Counted from the stretch's first letter, positions 46,477-59,110 are shown. The stretch: 64,000 nucleotides of DNA from Anarhynchus alexandrinus (GCA_008711295.1 VUYV01000157.1:893563-957562), one strand, 5' to 3'. Notes: a model not told the origin generated them from the sequence alone. Program-made: numbers and translations.

Positions 46477-47100
46477 TATATAGCTTGCTGCAGCTGAAAG
46501 GCGGAACAAAAGGCAGTTAATTTCCACCTCAGGCTGAGATTTAGCTATGGTCATTCTATCTGTGTGACATCACGAAATGTCGTCTATTGCATACGGATTG
46601 CATTTTCACTGGCTCTGGGTTCCTCACAAAGTTTCCAAATATGAGCAGAGAGAATCAGGGAAAGTGCCGTATGTTATTGGTAACCCATCGGCTAGTGAAC
46701 AAGCAAGTGCCCAAACACGGGATTTACTAGCTATGTTCACGTATTTTAGGGCATGCAGAGCTCAAGTAACTGTAGGAGTAACAGGGCAAATACTCCCCAC
46801 TCGTTCAGCTCTGGTACGACTCCACACCATGCATAAGAGAAAAGGTAAGTGTAGGGAAGAAAGCAGATCACTGCAATTCAGTTTGCCTGTAGGAAGTTTT
46901 AAAATGTTATTTACAAGCTGTGCTTTAGTTTTAATTAACTTTTTTTTCCTTTTTTTTTCTTTTTAGATTAAGCATCGTTTGATAATTTAAAAAAACCCAC
47001 TTTTATACCTTGTTAGCAATCAGCAAGTTGGACTGCACTGCTCTGAATTTTTTTTATTGCATACATTTGTAAATTTAATAAAGTTCTGCATTTGTATTAA
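46477..47100 (+). other. Candidate small two-exon transcript, unidentified
   Basis: A consensus donor AAAAG|GTAAGT (46845) and an acceptor TTTTTAG (ending 46966) after a roughly 26-nt pyrimidine tract define a 122-bp intron. An AATAAA at 47077-47082 with T/G-rich sequence follows. Upstream, a TATATAG (46477-46483), a CCAAT (46466-46470, unusually close to it) and a CRE-like TGACATCA (46565-46572) are possible promoter elements. Alternatively, an acceptor CACCTCAG ending at 46532 would make the first piece an internal exon. An ORF from the ATG at 46577 stays open to the donor and, once spliced, ends one codon later at TAA (46969-46971), giving about 90 residues of no recognisable family. It could equally be a non-coding RNA or chance. 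Confidence 0.35.
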
Positions 47101-49547
47101 GGACTTGTTTTCTGCTTAATTGTAAGGAAATAGGAAACCACAGCGATGCCAAAGAGTTTTATTAAAGTATCAAAAATCAGCAAGCAATCTACACAAGCCA
47201 ATTAAATAGCACTCTATGTCCCTGAAGTAGAAAGCATAGAGGCTTGCACTTAAATTGATACTTTCTTTGACAAAGAAATCAACCCTTATACAGTCAAACC
47301 CATAAAATTTATCAGATGCAATATACTAAGTGCAGATTAGCAGTCCCTCGCCATAGAAATGAAAATACGTTAAACACACAGTCCTTTAAAAACCTTATAA
47401 CATATCAATACGGCAGGTTTTAAGGTATTTCCATTGAAATATGTGTATTTGCAAGCAATGACTGATCCAAATCACCACGTGCACCATAGATGTAAGCATT
47501 CACAGGTGTGCCAGAATTTTCTTGCCTGCATTCACCCTGGGACTGTACTGCTTCTAGGGTGCTTCCTAGGGGCTGTGATAGTGCCGTGGAGCACACTGCA
47601 GTATGTGAAGCCCACTCCACGCCAAGAGAAATTGTTATCCTCGGTGATGCAGATGCTTCTTTGGTGCCTGAGACCTGGTGCAGCCCCTCTGAAAAGTGGT
47701 TCTATACGATTAACATTGGAATGTACTTACAGGAAGCTCTTCCAGTGGATCCTGCTTTTGATTCACAGCAGAGACACAGAACGGATGATCGTGCTTAGCC
47801 AACAAAAATCCCTATCGCACTAAAAGGAGTCCTTCCCCACTGTGCATCATGTAGCTATTCTTTGTACAGTTCCATACGTTACTAGTAAACCTGGAATGGC
47901 CCTCAAAGCATTCTTGTGCTAGAGGTGAGAATCAGTGGGGACATTTGAATGCGGGTACTCAGCACTTTTTAGACAAATTTATGAGGACAGGGTAGAATTA
48001 TTTTGCTCACTGTGTGCTGGATGTAGTTCTAGTAAGCCTTTCCTGCACCAGAGAAAAGCCTACTGTAGAGATAATAACCATTACAAATTAGACTAATTCC
48101 TTGCAGTCTTGATCTGAATCAGAAAGTGGTTTCCATTTCATGGGGATTTTTTTTTTTTCCCTAGTGGATCTTGGAAATCTGTTCACTCTTTCACTCATTT
48201 CTATTGGATGAGTGTTTGTATTTCAAAGTCATCATCATTAACATCTTTTGCTGGCAGCTTTATCACAAAGGGTAAGGGTGGAATGATCATGAAGTCTTCA
48301 GTCTTCATTTTCAAGATGACTCTTTATTGTAGGACAGAAGGACGAAGTGTGATATGTGGACAGTATTTTTCTAGCACTAAATGTCACTTAGCTGTTTAGT
48401 GGAATGGCAGAGCTTTTTAGTTTCTGGGACTGTTAATAATCAGCTGTATAACCAAAAGCATTAAGGCAGATTTTGCTTAAAATGCTCAGCAAACAAATGG
48501 GGATTTTTTTATGGTCACATTACCACTGCAGTTTACCCTTCATGAAAGCATAAGAAATGAGGCTCAGAGGGTTAATTTCCCCCCACAATGTTTAATCTCC
48601 TCAATCCACAAGATGAACTGATGTAATCTAATGTATGTTAATGGAAAATACTAGCTAAAGTTATTAACAATTATCACATCTGAGCAACAAACAAAATGTG
48701 TGCCATTTGTATATATGATCCACTTGTATTAAATATAAATTTTAGATTAGCTAAAGATTAGCCTCCAGAAAGGTGTGAAATTATTTACTTTGACAGGATT
48801 TGAAACACATGCAGCAGATTCTGATTGGAAGTTAATATACAAAGTCCAGAAACCAGTGTAGAAAATAGACACATGATCAACATCCAGCTGTATTTAGTGT
48901 TCCATATGTGCATCTTCTAATATTTTTAACTCCCTATTCTGTATTTGTGTTTGCAAAACAATTGTAGTAATATATAATATCTAGTAACATATAATACACT
49001 TTCTTAGAAGAAGGGAAATAAGAATCAGTCATTGACAGATAAACATAAAGACGTTCCATACCACTGTAAGAAGGTTCTGTACTGTTATAACCATCTTACT
49101 GAGATGGCACTTGATAAGACAAGAAAGAGTCTATACAGAACTTTTATATGACTTTCAAAGTAAGGTTGTAAATTTGTCCTTTCTTGTTTCAGGTATGTCC
49201 ACCAGTAACAAATGCTTTGTCAACTGCTTTGTAGCTCTTAATTGCCATGGACATAATTTAAATGGAAAGAACAACCTTGTTCTCAGGACAACTTTAGGAA
49301 GTGTAAATCTCCCACGTCACAAAACCCTCCTTAACTCTATTTCACTTTTAACATATTTGCTCTTCAATGGTTTCATGTCCTCACAGAGAAAGCATGACAT
49401 TTGAGCATCCCACCATCTGCTGCATGTTCAGCATAGTGAGAATTTTCCCGTGTTATGAACTACTGCTTTAAAATGGCATCAATTTCTTGCCTGAATGGAA
49501 ATCAGAATCTTGTACACAGTAAGTTTTCTTGTTGTTCTTGTCAACAA
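47101..49547. other. Gene-free stretch
   Basis: AT-rich unique sequence with nothing I can name. The open frames at 47.4-47.8 kb lack similarity and codon structure. Confidence 0.6.
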
Positions 49548-49560
49548 TACATATATATAC

Positions 49561-49632
<72 letters not shown>

Positions 49633-49633
49633 G
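49548..49633. repeat. Hexanucleotide microsatellite (ACATAC/ACATAT)n
   Basis: An array of ACATAC units changes part-way to ACATAT units, starting in a short TA run. It creates artificial open frames of alternating Y-I/Y-T residues. Confidence 0.95.
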
Positions 49634-50681
49634 CATAATGCTATATTTATGGGAGGGACATTGTTTTGTCAGTAATTGTTCTGATTTCTCCCAGTTCTTG
49701 CATTATTGTGTATCTTTTACATTCTCTTCCACGTTTACAGAAAAATTTAAGGTAAGCGTGTAGGAACTGGCAATAAAAATATGAACCATTCACAAACAGC
49801 ATGGTGAGAGCTGAGTAAATTAAACAGGGACAGCAGGAGCAGAGTTTTAGCTGCATCTGAGCTTTACTCAGGCGCAGTGAGATGTTTACAGCTTTTCATT
49901 TTTGCTTCGTGTTGCTGGTTAAACAGTTCCCAAGCAGCATCTCTAGTTTCTGTTTACCAGCTGACTTTATGTGCTTTTTCAGCACCGTTACTATGCACTT
50001 TTCCTTCCTATCCATTACACTAAATAGGATGCCATGGGACATGGCAATTCTGCCTTCACCATCCTTCTGCCAATGGAAAGCTCCTTGGCATAGGCATAAC
50101 TCTTGCCAGTTATCAGTGATACCCTCCATGCCGCTTGAACAGTGGAACGTAGGTTTAGGTAACAGAAAAGTCCACCCCAGAAAATCACAATGAATTGAAA
50201 AAAATAATGCAAACATGAACTTTGCAGCAACACTATTACGGCAACCTAGAAAAGCAAGTACTTCCAGACTGCTCATAGACAATTGTCAAGAGAGGAGCTA
50301 TTGGTACAGGTCCAAGATCTGTTGCCTCATCTCTGCAGGCTAAAGAGGCTGACAGCTCCTCTGAGTGGACAGCTCCTCCCTGAAACTCACCTTCTTCTTG
50401 TGTCAGAGTTTGATGACCTTTATACTGAAAGATATCACAAAAAAATTACATTCTAAGATAATTTGAGTTCAGGCTCAATGAACTCTTCGGTTTGAACTCA
50501 AAAGTTCTTGAGGTAAAAGCACCTCGAACTTCTATGCTATGCACCTACCCACAGTCGTAACTGATGGCCTGCAGAAAGAGACACACACAGATATGACATG
50601 TTTACAAACTTTTCAGAACCTGCCTGCTGCCTTGACTTCTTTCAGATATGCAAATGAAGTTTCTGATGTACAAAGGTTTTT

Positions 50682-50842
50682 AGGATCACAGAATCACAGG
50701 ACAATTCAGGCTGGAAGAAATCTCAGGAGGCCTCTAGTGTAACCTCTGACACAAAGCAGGGTTGTGTCTGCAATCAGACCAGGTTACCTGTGGCTTCATC
50801 CAGACTGCTTTGAAAAATCTTCAAGGATGGAGAATGCACAAC
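50682..50842 (-). mobile_element. Old CR1 LINE 3' fragment
   Basis: This is the reverse of a diverged CR1 3' end: AGGATCACAGAATCACAGG, GGCTGGAAGAAATCTCAGGA, and a degenerate counterpart of the lead-in to the internal CTTCAAGGATGGAGA block near 50820. Divergence is higher than in the 31.6- and 53.0-kb copies. Confidence 0.75.
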
Positions 50843-51699
50843 TTTTAAAATAAACATTTCACTGGTATTTTCATGAGGTCTAATTAGAAAAAAGGGTTGT
50901 TATTGTATCTTTATGCAGGGAAGATTAGTATAGAGAAAGTTTCTGACAAAATGGACTTGACATCTTTTCCCTCTCCTCTTGCTCAAAACGTCCATTTCTA
51001 TTACTCTTTCCTTTTGTTTGCTTTCCTCTTGTGCAGGCTTCTCTTCCATTACATACAAAATGCTGCGAAGGGCCATGGCATGAGGCATGCATAAATTGGC
51101 AAACATCTGGCAGGCTTTCTTTGTTGTGAACTGTAGGGCACCTCCCGTGTTGTATAAATATCACAGTCCCACGGTTTCTTTTCAAGTCATGGCTGTGAAT
51201 TTTATTTTTCCTTATGTTGTTTTGCCAACCCCAATCAAATATTTGGGTAAGTAACTGGGACAAATAAGTAACATTCCCAAACACTAGTTTGAGCTTCTGC
51301 CCACTGTGTGTTTTGGCAACCTTTTATTAAAAATTTAATGTGTCCCTGGTATTGCACATTGTTGCATTTGCAATTTTGACAGCTTTGTGATACAGCAGTA
51401 GCGAACAAGCATGTACTCAATCCATAACTGTTCTCAGTGGGATACATGTTTTCTCTTTTTTCAAATCCAAACCAAGTTCATAAATCCTCATCTGTTTTCT
51501 TCTGCTTTTGTTGAAGAACCCTCTCTCATCAGTTCAGAATTTGCAGCGGAACTTTCTGCAGATTTCCCTTCCTTCTTTTATAATTCTGAACAGGCTTCTC
51601 TTCTGCCTAATTTACTACCTCCTTCCCGTTTCTGAACATGATTCCCAGTCACTGACTGCCTTCTCCTTTTGTGGTAAAAGCTGGTCTGCACACCCAAAT

Positions 51700-52300
51700 A
51701 GGAGCACAGCAGGTGAGACCACAGCAAGGTTGGCTGCTGGGGCCCATGGGAGACCTGGCCGTATTGTGCGTGTGTGTCTGTGTGAGGGGGGTGTGTTCCA
51801 GCAGATGGAGTGGGACTGTGGCCTCAGGGACTCATCTGTACCCAGTTGTGCCAGCAGCTGGGGAGACTGGGGGATCCAGTTATTGGTCAGAATGGGTGTC
51901 TGAGCCCACCTTTTGGGAGGGGTCCACATTTCACGTGCGTGTATCTCTCTCTCTCTCTGTATATATGCACCTATACATATATAGAAAGAGATATATACAT
52001 TCTCACTGGTGGTCTTCCATTCTGTTCAGCCAGAGAGGAGAGCAGGATGAGGCCGCTGGCACTGCTTGTGTTTGTGCGAGTGCTGTGCATGTTATCTGTG
52101 TGGCCAGCTGCATATGTTTGTATATCTGTGGTGCATACATGTACTCTGTGTGTGCCTACTGGGAATCCATGCTCAGTCTCGCTGTTGGTTGGACCCAGGC
52201 TGTGGAGCTGCAGCAGCCTCACCTCCCTTGGGCTGCCGGATCTGGACTGATTTCTCCTAACATTCTCCCTTTTACTCTGGGCTTTAAGCTTGGGAGCTGA
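51700..52300 (+). repeat. Dispersed unassigned repeat, copy 3 (plus orientation, longest)
   Basis: This GC- and GT-rich segment contrasts with its AT-rich flanks. It includes a (TC)n tract (51944-51958), TATATA runs, TTCTCACTGGTGG, CAGCCAGAGAGGAG and GAGCTGCAGCAGCCTCAC. The last two blocks recur on the minus strand near 46.2 kb and 1.16 kb respectively. The overlapping long frames here are composition artefacts, not a gene. The family is not identified; an LTR-type repeat is possible. Confidence 0.45.
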
Positions 52301-52972
52301 TAACACCGCATTGTTTCAAGAGCTTTCTCTCTCCTTTGTTGTGATGATATGTTTCAGATTCTCATAAAACGTGGAGCTTGCTGCATTGGTAACTATGAAT
52401 AGGAGAATCTCTGATATAAGAAAAGAAACAGTCTGATTTAGGAGCGTTTACAATATCTGCCATCTTTACCACCACTCCCGCCTCCCCATTAGAAGCAATT
52501 ACCTTACTGCTTTTCTCTTTCTATTTATCCATCCATCTATCTGTGATTCCTCAGCAGATAATAAAGACCTTGTGCTGTCATGTCAGATTGCAGCCCAAAG
52601 AGGAACAAAAATGAATAGAAAATCAACATTCACTGCTAAAACTCCAAAGTAACTTCCCAATTCTTATTCATGTGTTTTAGTGGGTCACCACTCTTTCCTA
52701 GTCAGATGTCAGGAAGGTAGAAAGGAGACTTGTCTGAAAGGGAAATATGCTGTGAAATCTGGAGACACTCTCTCCAGCAATGGAAGACCAAAATTGAAGA
52801 GGAAATACAGGCTTACCCTAAAGTCTCTGAAGAGAAACACCATTATCTGACTGAACAGTCAGTTTTGTAGGTTGTCCATGTCTAGTGAGGTTTGGTCTGC
52901 AATTTTTCCAACATTTATTTGATTCTTACCTGAATGAGAAAGTGAAGGTTCCTTTTGACATTCTGATTACTC

Positions 52973-53630
52973 ATAGAATCATAGAATGGTTGGAGTTGGA
53001 AGGGACCTTAAAGATCATCTAGTTCCAACCCCCCTGCCATGGGCAGGGACACCTTCCACTAGACCAGGTTGCTCAAAGCCCCATCCAGCCTGGCCCCAGG
53101 ATGGGGCCTCCACAACTTCTCTGGGCAACCTGTTCCAGTGTCTCACCACCCTCAGAGTAAAGAATGTCTTCCTAATAGCTAATTTAAATCTACTCTCTTT
53201 CAGTTTAAAACCATTACCCCTCATCCCATCACTACATGCCCTAGTAAAAAGTCCTTCCCCACCTTTCCTGTAGGCCCCCTTTAGGTACTGGAAGGCCACA
53301 ACGAGGTCTTACTGGAGCCTTCTCTTCTCCAGGCTGAACAACCCCAACTCTGTCAGCCTGTCCTCATAGGAGAGGTGCTCCAGCCCTCTGATCGTCTTCA
53401 TGGCCCTCCTCTGGACCCGCTCCAACAGGTCCATGTCCTTCTTATGTTGGGGGCTCCAGAGCTGGATGCAGTACTCCAGGTGGGGTCTCACTAGAGTGGA
53501 GTAGAGGGGCAGAATCACTTCCCTCAACCTGCTGGACACACTTTTGATGCAGCCCAGGATGTGGTTGGCCTTCTGGGCTGCGATTGCACTTTGCCAGCTC
53601 GTGTTGAGCTTCTCGTCAATCAGCAGTACT
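52973..53630 (-). mobile_element. CR1 LINE 3' fragment
   Basis: Reverse-orientation CR1, closely similar to the 31.6-kb copy. It begins CATAGAATCATAGAATGG and ends near GAGCTTCTCGTCAATCAGC. The minus strand still encodes [19 protein letters not shown] and [10 protein letters not shown]. Relative to the 31.6-kb copy it lacks about 15 bp near 53095, within CAGCCTGGCC...GGATGGGGCC. Confidence 0.94.
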
Positions 53631-54680
53631 CAAATAAAGGTTCAATGCTACATCTAGCTCATGGCATACAGGATGATGCAATGTGGTACCATTCCTCCAG
53701 CTTCATCTTCCAGTGTAAAAGGAGTATGGTCTTCTGGCTGAAATTCTTTACTTACTGAGCCAGGTAGAAGTAAGGGTTATTACCATGTACCTCAAGTCTT
53801 GCAAGGAACTTTACTGTGCTCAAGTGCCACCAATGAGCTAAGTTTCTTCTGTGAAAATGCATAATTTGTTTATGGTACTATGGGAGAACATTAGCGTCAA
53901 AGAAGCAGAAATCAGCTGAGAAGTGTCATTTCAATTGATATGATTTTGGAACTGATTTAGAATGGCTTCCTGATAACAGGCTGTATTTTTATCTTTATCT
54001 TGCATATTTTAAGGATTATGCATATTATCAAGTATCTGGCCCTAAAAATGACAGATCAATTTATGCTCATAAATGTCCCAATTAATAAATCATGCACTGA
54101 ACTAAATCTAGTTGGCAATGTCTAGTTGCGCTTTTTCAAAAGCAGATTAATTCACATACTACAGGCACAGGATTACTAAGAAAAGCTGAAAGAAATCAGG
54201 ATTTAGGTGGGGAAGTCTAAAGATGGGACAATTGGCTTGTCAAAGTAAATAGGCTGTTTCAGTTTTAATTCACCCACCTATTGGTTTGCTGGTAATATGA
54301 AAGAATTTAGTCTAGATTAATTTTTTTTTTTTTTTCCCAACAGACAAGGAAAAGAGACATACTCAGGAGGAGTCAGCTGAGCCAGGAAATTGTGACAGAC
54401 CATGGAGTGGCAATGATGGATTGAATCTTGCCTTCCCTTTTGATTTTTCCAGCCTAAAAATACTCTGTTCTTTCAACCTCTTTTTACACTTTGTATTTTC
54501 TAATCCAGTCCCTTGTCATTGCCATCTTTTACATTTTCTTTGGTTTATTTGCATCTTTCTGAAAGTCTGCTGCTGAAAACTGGACTGCAGTGGATGCCGT
54601 TCTAGTGCCTTGTACAGCAGGATGGTTGCCTTCTGTTTCTTATATGCCATACTGCTACTGATACTTCCCAAAATATTTCA

Positions 54681-55450
54681 TAAAATCATAGAATAGAATT
54701 GTCGAATAGTTTGGGTTGGAAGCAACCTTTAAAGGTCACCTAGTCCACCCCTTCTGCACTGAGCAGGGACATCTTCAACTAGATCAGGTTGCTCAGAGCC
54801 CCGTCCAACCTGACCTTGAATGTTTCCAGGGATAGGACATCTACCACCTCTCTGGGCAACTAGGTCCAGTGTTTCACTACCTTTACTGTAAAAAATTTCT
54901 TCCTTATATATGCTCTAAATCATGTCATTTAAAGACATTATCCCTTGTCCTGTCACAACAGGCTCTGCTAAAAAGTTTGTCCCCATCTTTCCTGTAAGCC
55001 TCCTTTAAGTACTAGAAGGTCACAATAAGGTCTCCCCAGAGCCTTCTCTTCTCCAGGCTGAACAACTCCAGCTCTTTCAGCCTGCCCTCATAGAAGAGGT
55101 GTTCCATTCCTCTAATCATTTTTGTGGCCCTCCTCTGGACCTGCTCCAAAAGGTCCGTGTCTTCCCTGTGCTGAGGGCTCCAAAGCTGGACACAGTACTG
55201 CAGGTGGGGTCTCACCAGAGCAGAGTAGAGGGGCAGAATCACCTCCCTCGACCTGCTGGCCATGCTTCTTTTGATGCAGCCCAGGATACCGTTGGCATTC
55301 TGGGCTGTGAGCGGACATTGCTGGCTCATGTCCAGCTTTTTATCCACCAGTACCCCCAAGTCCTTCTCCTTCTCTGCAGGGCTGCTCTCAATCCCTTCAT
55401 CCCCCAGCCTGTATTGATACCAGGGGCGGCCCCAACTTGTGTCCAGTTTT
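54681..55450 (-). mobile_element. CR1 LINE 3' fragment
   Basis: Reverse-orientation CR1 starting TAAAATCATAGAATAGAATT. The minus frame at 55012-55359 encodes [15 protein letters not shown], then [20 protein letters not shown] and [20 protein letters not shown], the C-terminal part of CR1 pol, nearly intact. It is a different copy from those at 31.6 and 53.0 kb. Confidence 0.93.
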
Positions 55451-55800
55451 TAGTCCTTATATCCCCCCAGGGTCCTTTTTTGCAGTGTAGCTACCTAGTC
55501 GCTTGTTTCCCATGTTATATGTGTGCACTTGAGTTTCCTGTAGTACTTCACAGGTGGTGCTATTGAATTTTGCCATGGTGATCTCAGCCCGTTTCACCAA
55601 TTTATCAAGACTATTTTGAATTCTAAACCTACTGTCCAAAATGCTTGCAACTCCTCCCAGCTCAGTTATACAGAAATGATATAGGGAGCTTTTCCACTGT
55701 TTGTACTGTTCATGAAATCACTGACTAGAACTGTATGCAGTGCAGCCTCATGTCGTCCCCACCTAATACAATCTTCCAGTGTGATGCAACCTAGTGATAA
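55451..55800 (-). mobile_element. Older, diverged CR1 LINE fragment
   Basis: Directly beyond the 54.7-kb element the sequence keeps CR1-like blocks in reverse: a CACCAATTTATCAAGACTAT and TTTTGAATTC pair, then CTTGCAACTCCTCCCAGCTC. These resemble an older amniote CR1 lineage rather than the avian copies beside it. The distal part (55670-55800) is too degraded to be sure of. Confidence 0.6.
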
Positions 55801-58222
55801 TTACCTTAAAATGTCTCTTTTACCTGCTATGCGTCTGTGTTCAGGCAGAACCAAAATGCCAGACACTGATGATTCTCATTAACTCTTCCAGTGGCTGAGT
55901 GATATCACAGCAGATCATTTCCTTTTGCTTTTTCTCCTGAGAGTGGCTGTGTAAAAAACATTCCCTAGTTCCATACACAGCTCGGCTTGTGCTTCTTTTC
56001 TGTTTACTGAGGGAGAGACAGCCAGAAAAGGCAAACAGGTTAGTCATTGGAAAGGTTTGATCTCAAGAAATGGATAGTGGGTACTTAATGTTACTTCATT
56101 GTTTTTAGGAGCTTATAAATTGATTATTTAATAATTTGCTTCAGTATCATTCTGCATAACAAAGTTATGTTTACTGATCTTTAATTCCCCAGGTGTTTAT
56201 TTTTCCTTTTCTTAAAGGTAAGATCAATATTTATCCTTCTTCATCCCTTTCAGATTTCATCTATTCTCCGTGAAGTCTAGAAGATAATCACTAACAATCC
56301 GAAGATTGCTTTCCTCCACAATAAATTTTCCCAAGCTTTGTGACTTGAATATATATAACTTTCCTGAATACCTAAATATTCTCTAATGTATTCTTGTATG
56401 GATGTAGGTTCACATCCCTTATTTGTTAACAGCAAGTTTGTGAAACATCTGATTCACTATTAACCTTTTTGTGAAAAAGGAAGTGAAAAACCCTGGGACG
56501 TTTCTGCCTTTACTATGTCATCTGTTAATAGCTCACCTTCTCTGTAAAGCTGAAGACATTTTACTTTGCTTTGCTGTGCCTTTATATATTGGGTTTTTTT
56601 TGTTTGTTTTGGGTTTTTTTTACTATCCTTTGCTAGCTTATTATCCATTGCTGGATTTTATTCATTTACACTTATCCCCTTGGTTTTCTGTGTTTTTGAT
56701 TCTGTACTACTTTCTTAATCACCCTAAGCAATTTTTCTCTGTTTATACTTTTTGGACAATCCTTTTTTTGATTCCAAAGTACTCAGAGAGCTCCCTGTGA
56801 GTCCAAATGAATCTTACTGCATTTCCTTTTTGGAATTGTTTAACTTATATATTGTTTGGTTTTGCACTGGTTGCAGCCCCCAAAATAATTTTCCCCATTA
56901 TTCCCTTGCCAGGACTTTTTTCTTTTTACCAAATAATGAGTTTATGTAAGTCTGCTTTTGTTTTAGGCTCATTGTCAATAATTTTCTACTCTTACTCTTG
57001 CTTACTAAGAAATCATGAATTCTAAAGAAGTGAAATCTAGTGTTACAGGAACTATGGTTTTGAAAGAGCTGGGGTGGGGCTTGTTTTCAGTGTTCCTGCT
57101 GGGGCATCATGCTACTGTACAGGATTAATCTGCCGTGGTATTTTGTGATACCAAACACAAGAGAGAAAGAGGATATTCTACAATGTGACAGTCAGCTGAA
57201 AAGTGCTAACTCTGCATTATGAAGAATGATCTGGAAAGAGACTAATTACAAAAATGACATTCTATTTACATGGTAGGTTTTTTTGGCATAAGTATTAGGA
57301 AGAATGCTATTTCACCTCTTATTGAAATGCAACCATTCCAGAGTGGGCAGAATGCAACAATATAATATATTTTAAGACTGAAAGCAGTAGAGCCATTATC
57401 AGGAAGGATGAAAACCCTTTTGTGGGAAAGTGTTATTTGCAATTCACAGATTATTGTCTTTGAAACTGACCAGGAGTTCAGTTCCTCCTTCTAAAAATGG
57501 ATATTATTTATTGATAATTCATATTAGAAATGAGTTTTGCATTCAGATGTACCATAATTATTATATGCTGAAAGCAGTGTAATTTCCTCTAAATGTAGAG
57601 TAAGAATTCATAAATTGTGTAAATAGGGGTATTATTGTTAGCAGGAGTGTATGAGCTAGTGGAGAACTTGCAGTACTTCACTCTGGGGATGGAACTGAAG
57701 GGTTAAGAGAGGACCATGTAGCTTACAGCAGTCCATGTGCCTTGAGATTTGACCAGGCTCTGTCTCCCTATGCTCAAAATTCAGTTATGAGCAAAAGGCA
57801 TTAGATCATACATATGGAACTAAGAATTTATTGCTAGCCCAGTTAATGTCTTAACAGTCTAATAGTCCAAACACACACATAGAATCTTCATCAATAGTAT
57901 TCTTCACATTTTTATAGTAAGCCTTCCTAGTATCTCCCCGTTGTTTGTTGGTCTCCTCCTTTCTATGTCCCTCTGGGTCCAAGGTTGACCCTTCAGTACT
58001 TCTGAAGAAGAATGGAGAAGGGAGGTCTATAAAAAGTCATCAGACTCATGAGGTCTTTGTCAGATGGAATGCGATGTTCATGATATAGGTTTCTTCCTCA
58101 GTCTTGCATCTGCTTGGATTTATTTTTATATGTTTTCTTCACACAAACTTCATATATGTTGTTTATTTTAATTGTTTCCAGGTTATTCAGTTTTCCTGTT
58201 TGCTTTCTTCTTTACGATGTGA
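55801..58222. other. Gene-free AT-rich stretch
   Basis: No exon, RNA gene or young repeat recognised. T-rich segments (56.58-56.95 kb) give hydrophobic open frames that are compositional. Confidence 0.6.
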
Positions 58223-58227
58223 GGCTG
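58223..58227. repeat. Target-site duplication GGCTG (left)
   Basis: A perfect 5-bp match to 58937-58941, directly flanking the TG...CA ends of the LTR. Confidence 0.9.
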
Positions 58228-58349
58228 TGTCCTGGTTTAGGCCGAACCCACCATCAGGCGAGCGACAGATACTGCCCCCTACCCCTCTTCAGAGAGAGAG
58301 GCGGAGGACGGAAAAAGAGACTTATGAGTTCAGAAAAAACCTAAACTAC

Positions 58350-58355
58350 TTTAAT
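58350..58355 (-). terminator. LTR poly(A) signal (ATTAAA on minus strand)
   Basis: Minus-strand ATTAAA inside the first LTR, about 240 bp after its TATA box and 120 bp before its U5 end. Confidence 0.6.
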
Positions 58356-58595
58356 GAAATATTAATAATAAAATAAAAAGAAAATAATGAAATACATACA
58401 AAACCGTATCAAGCTTCCAGGATGACAATCACCTCACCGGCTGGCACTGGGGAAGTCCTAGACTGTACTCAGTGATGGACAGGAACTGGATTCCAGATCT
58501 GGATTCAGGATCAGAATCAAAGGCAGACGGACAGACAGAGTCGTCCTTGGATGTCGGCCGTTGAAGAAAGAGGGCTGACCCTTTGATCCCTCAGC

Positions 58596-58602
58596 TTTTA
58601 TA
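58596..58602 (-). promoter_or_regulatory. LTR TATA box
   Basis: Minus-strand TATAAAA followed by GCTGAGGG. With the downstream poly(A) signal it gives the LTR orientation. Confidence 0.7.
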
Positions 58603-58936
58603 CTGAGCATGAGGCAGATGGGATGGTATACCCTGTTGGTCAGTTTTGGGTCACCTGTCCTGTCTGCTCCTCCCCACACGTGGGACCCCTCTACACTTCC
58701 GCTTCCGACCTTCCAATGGGGCAAGTAACAAAGTTATCTGGGTGTTATAGGAATAAGTATAAGCAAGACCCTCTCTGCACACCATGCCTGGGCATCCACT
58801 ATAAACATAGGTCTTATGATTCTGAGAACGAACAATGTCTGCACAATATGCTATTAATTTCAGTAGTTAGAACAGGCCCAGCTAAAACGTAAAGTTACTG
58901 AACAAAATTGGTCCTGTTTTACCTCAAACCGGGACA

Positions 58937-58941
58937 GGCTG
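58937..58941. repeat. Target-site duplication GGCTG (right)
   Basis: Identical to 58223-58227. Confidence 0.9.
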
Positions 58942-59110
58942 CACTTGTACAGTGGCCGCTTGTTGACCATTGTCATTGGTATTTACAGTCTGCAACCTCA
59001 GATCATCCTTCCCATTTTTGCTCTAGAGTCCTAGATTGTTCAATCCACACAGAATAAGTACTTGTTATTATGAACTAAATCTAAGCTAAAGGAAATTTTG
59101 ACAATAGTTA

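Larger units (their letters stand above)
58228..58936 (-). mobile_element. Solo LTR of an endogenous retrovirus (ERVL-like)
   Basis: This 709-bp element has TG...CA ends and near-perfect terminal inverted repeats (TGTCCTGGTTT against AAACCGGGACA, one mismatch), flanked by GGCTG duplications. A 5-bp target duplication is typical of class III (ERVL) elements. On the minus strand a TATAAAA (plus TTTTATA, 58596-58602) is followed by ATTAAA (plus TTTAAT, 58350-58355), which sets the orientation as U3 on the right and U5 on the left. There is no internal retroviral sequence on either side, so it is a solo LTR. Confidence 0.93.

Noticed and set aside
49548..49633. Regularly spaced repeats that might suggest a CRISPR array
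   Set aside because: This is a simple hexanucleotide microsatellite with no unique spacers, in a vertebrate genome.
51671..52300. Long open frame (209 codons) with overlapping frames on both strands
   Set aside because: It lies in the GT/GC-rich dispersed repeat, where stops are rare in several frames; the translations are low complexity.
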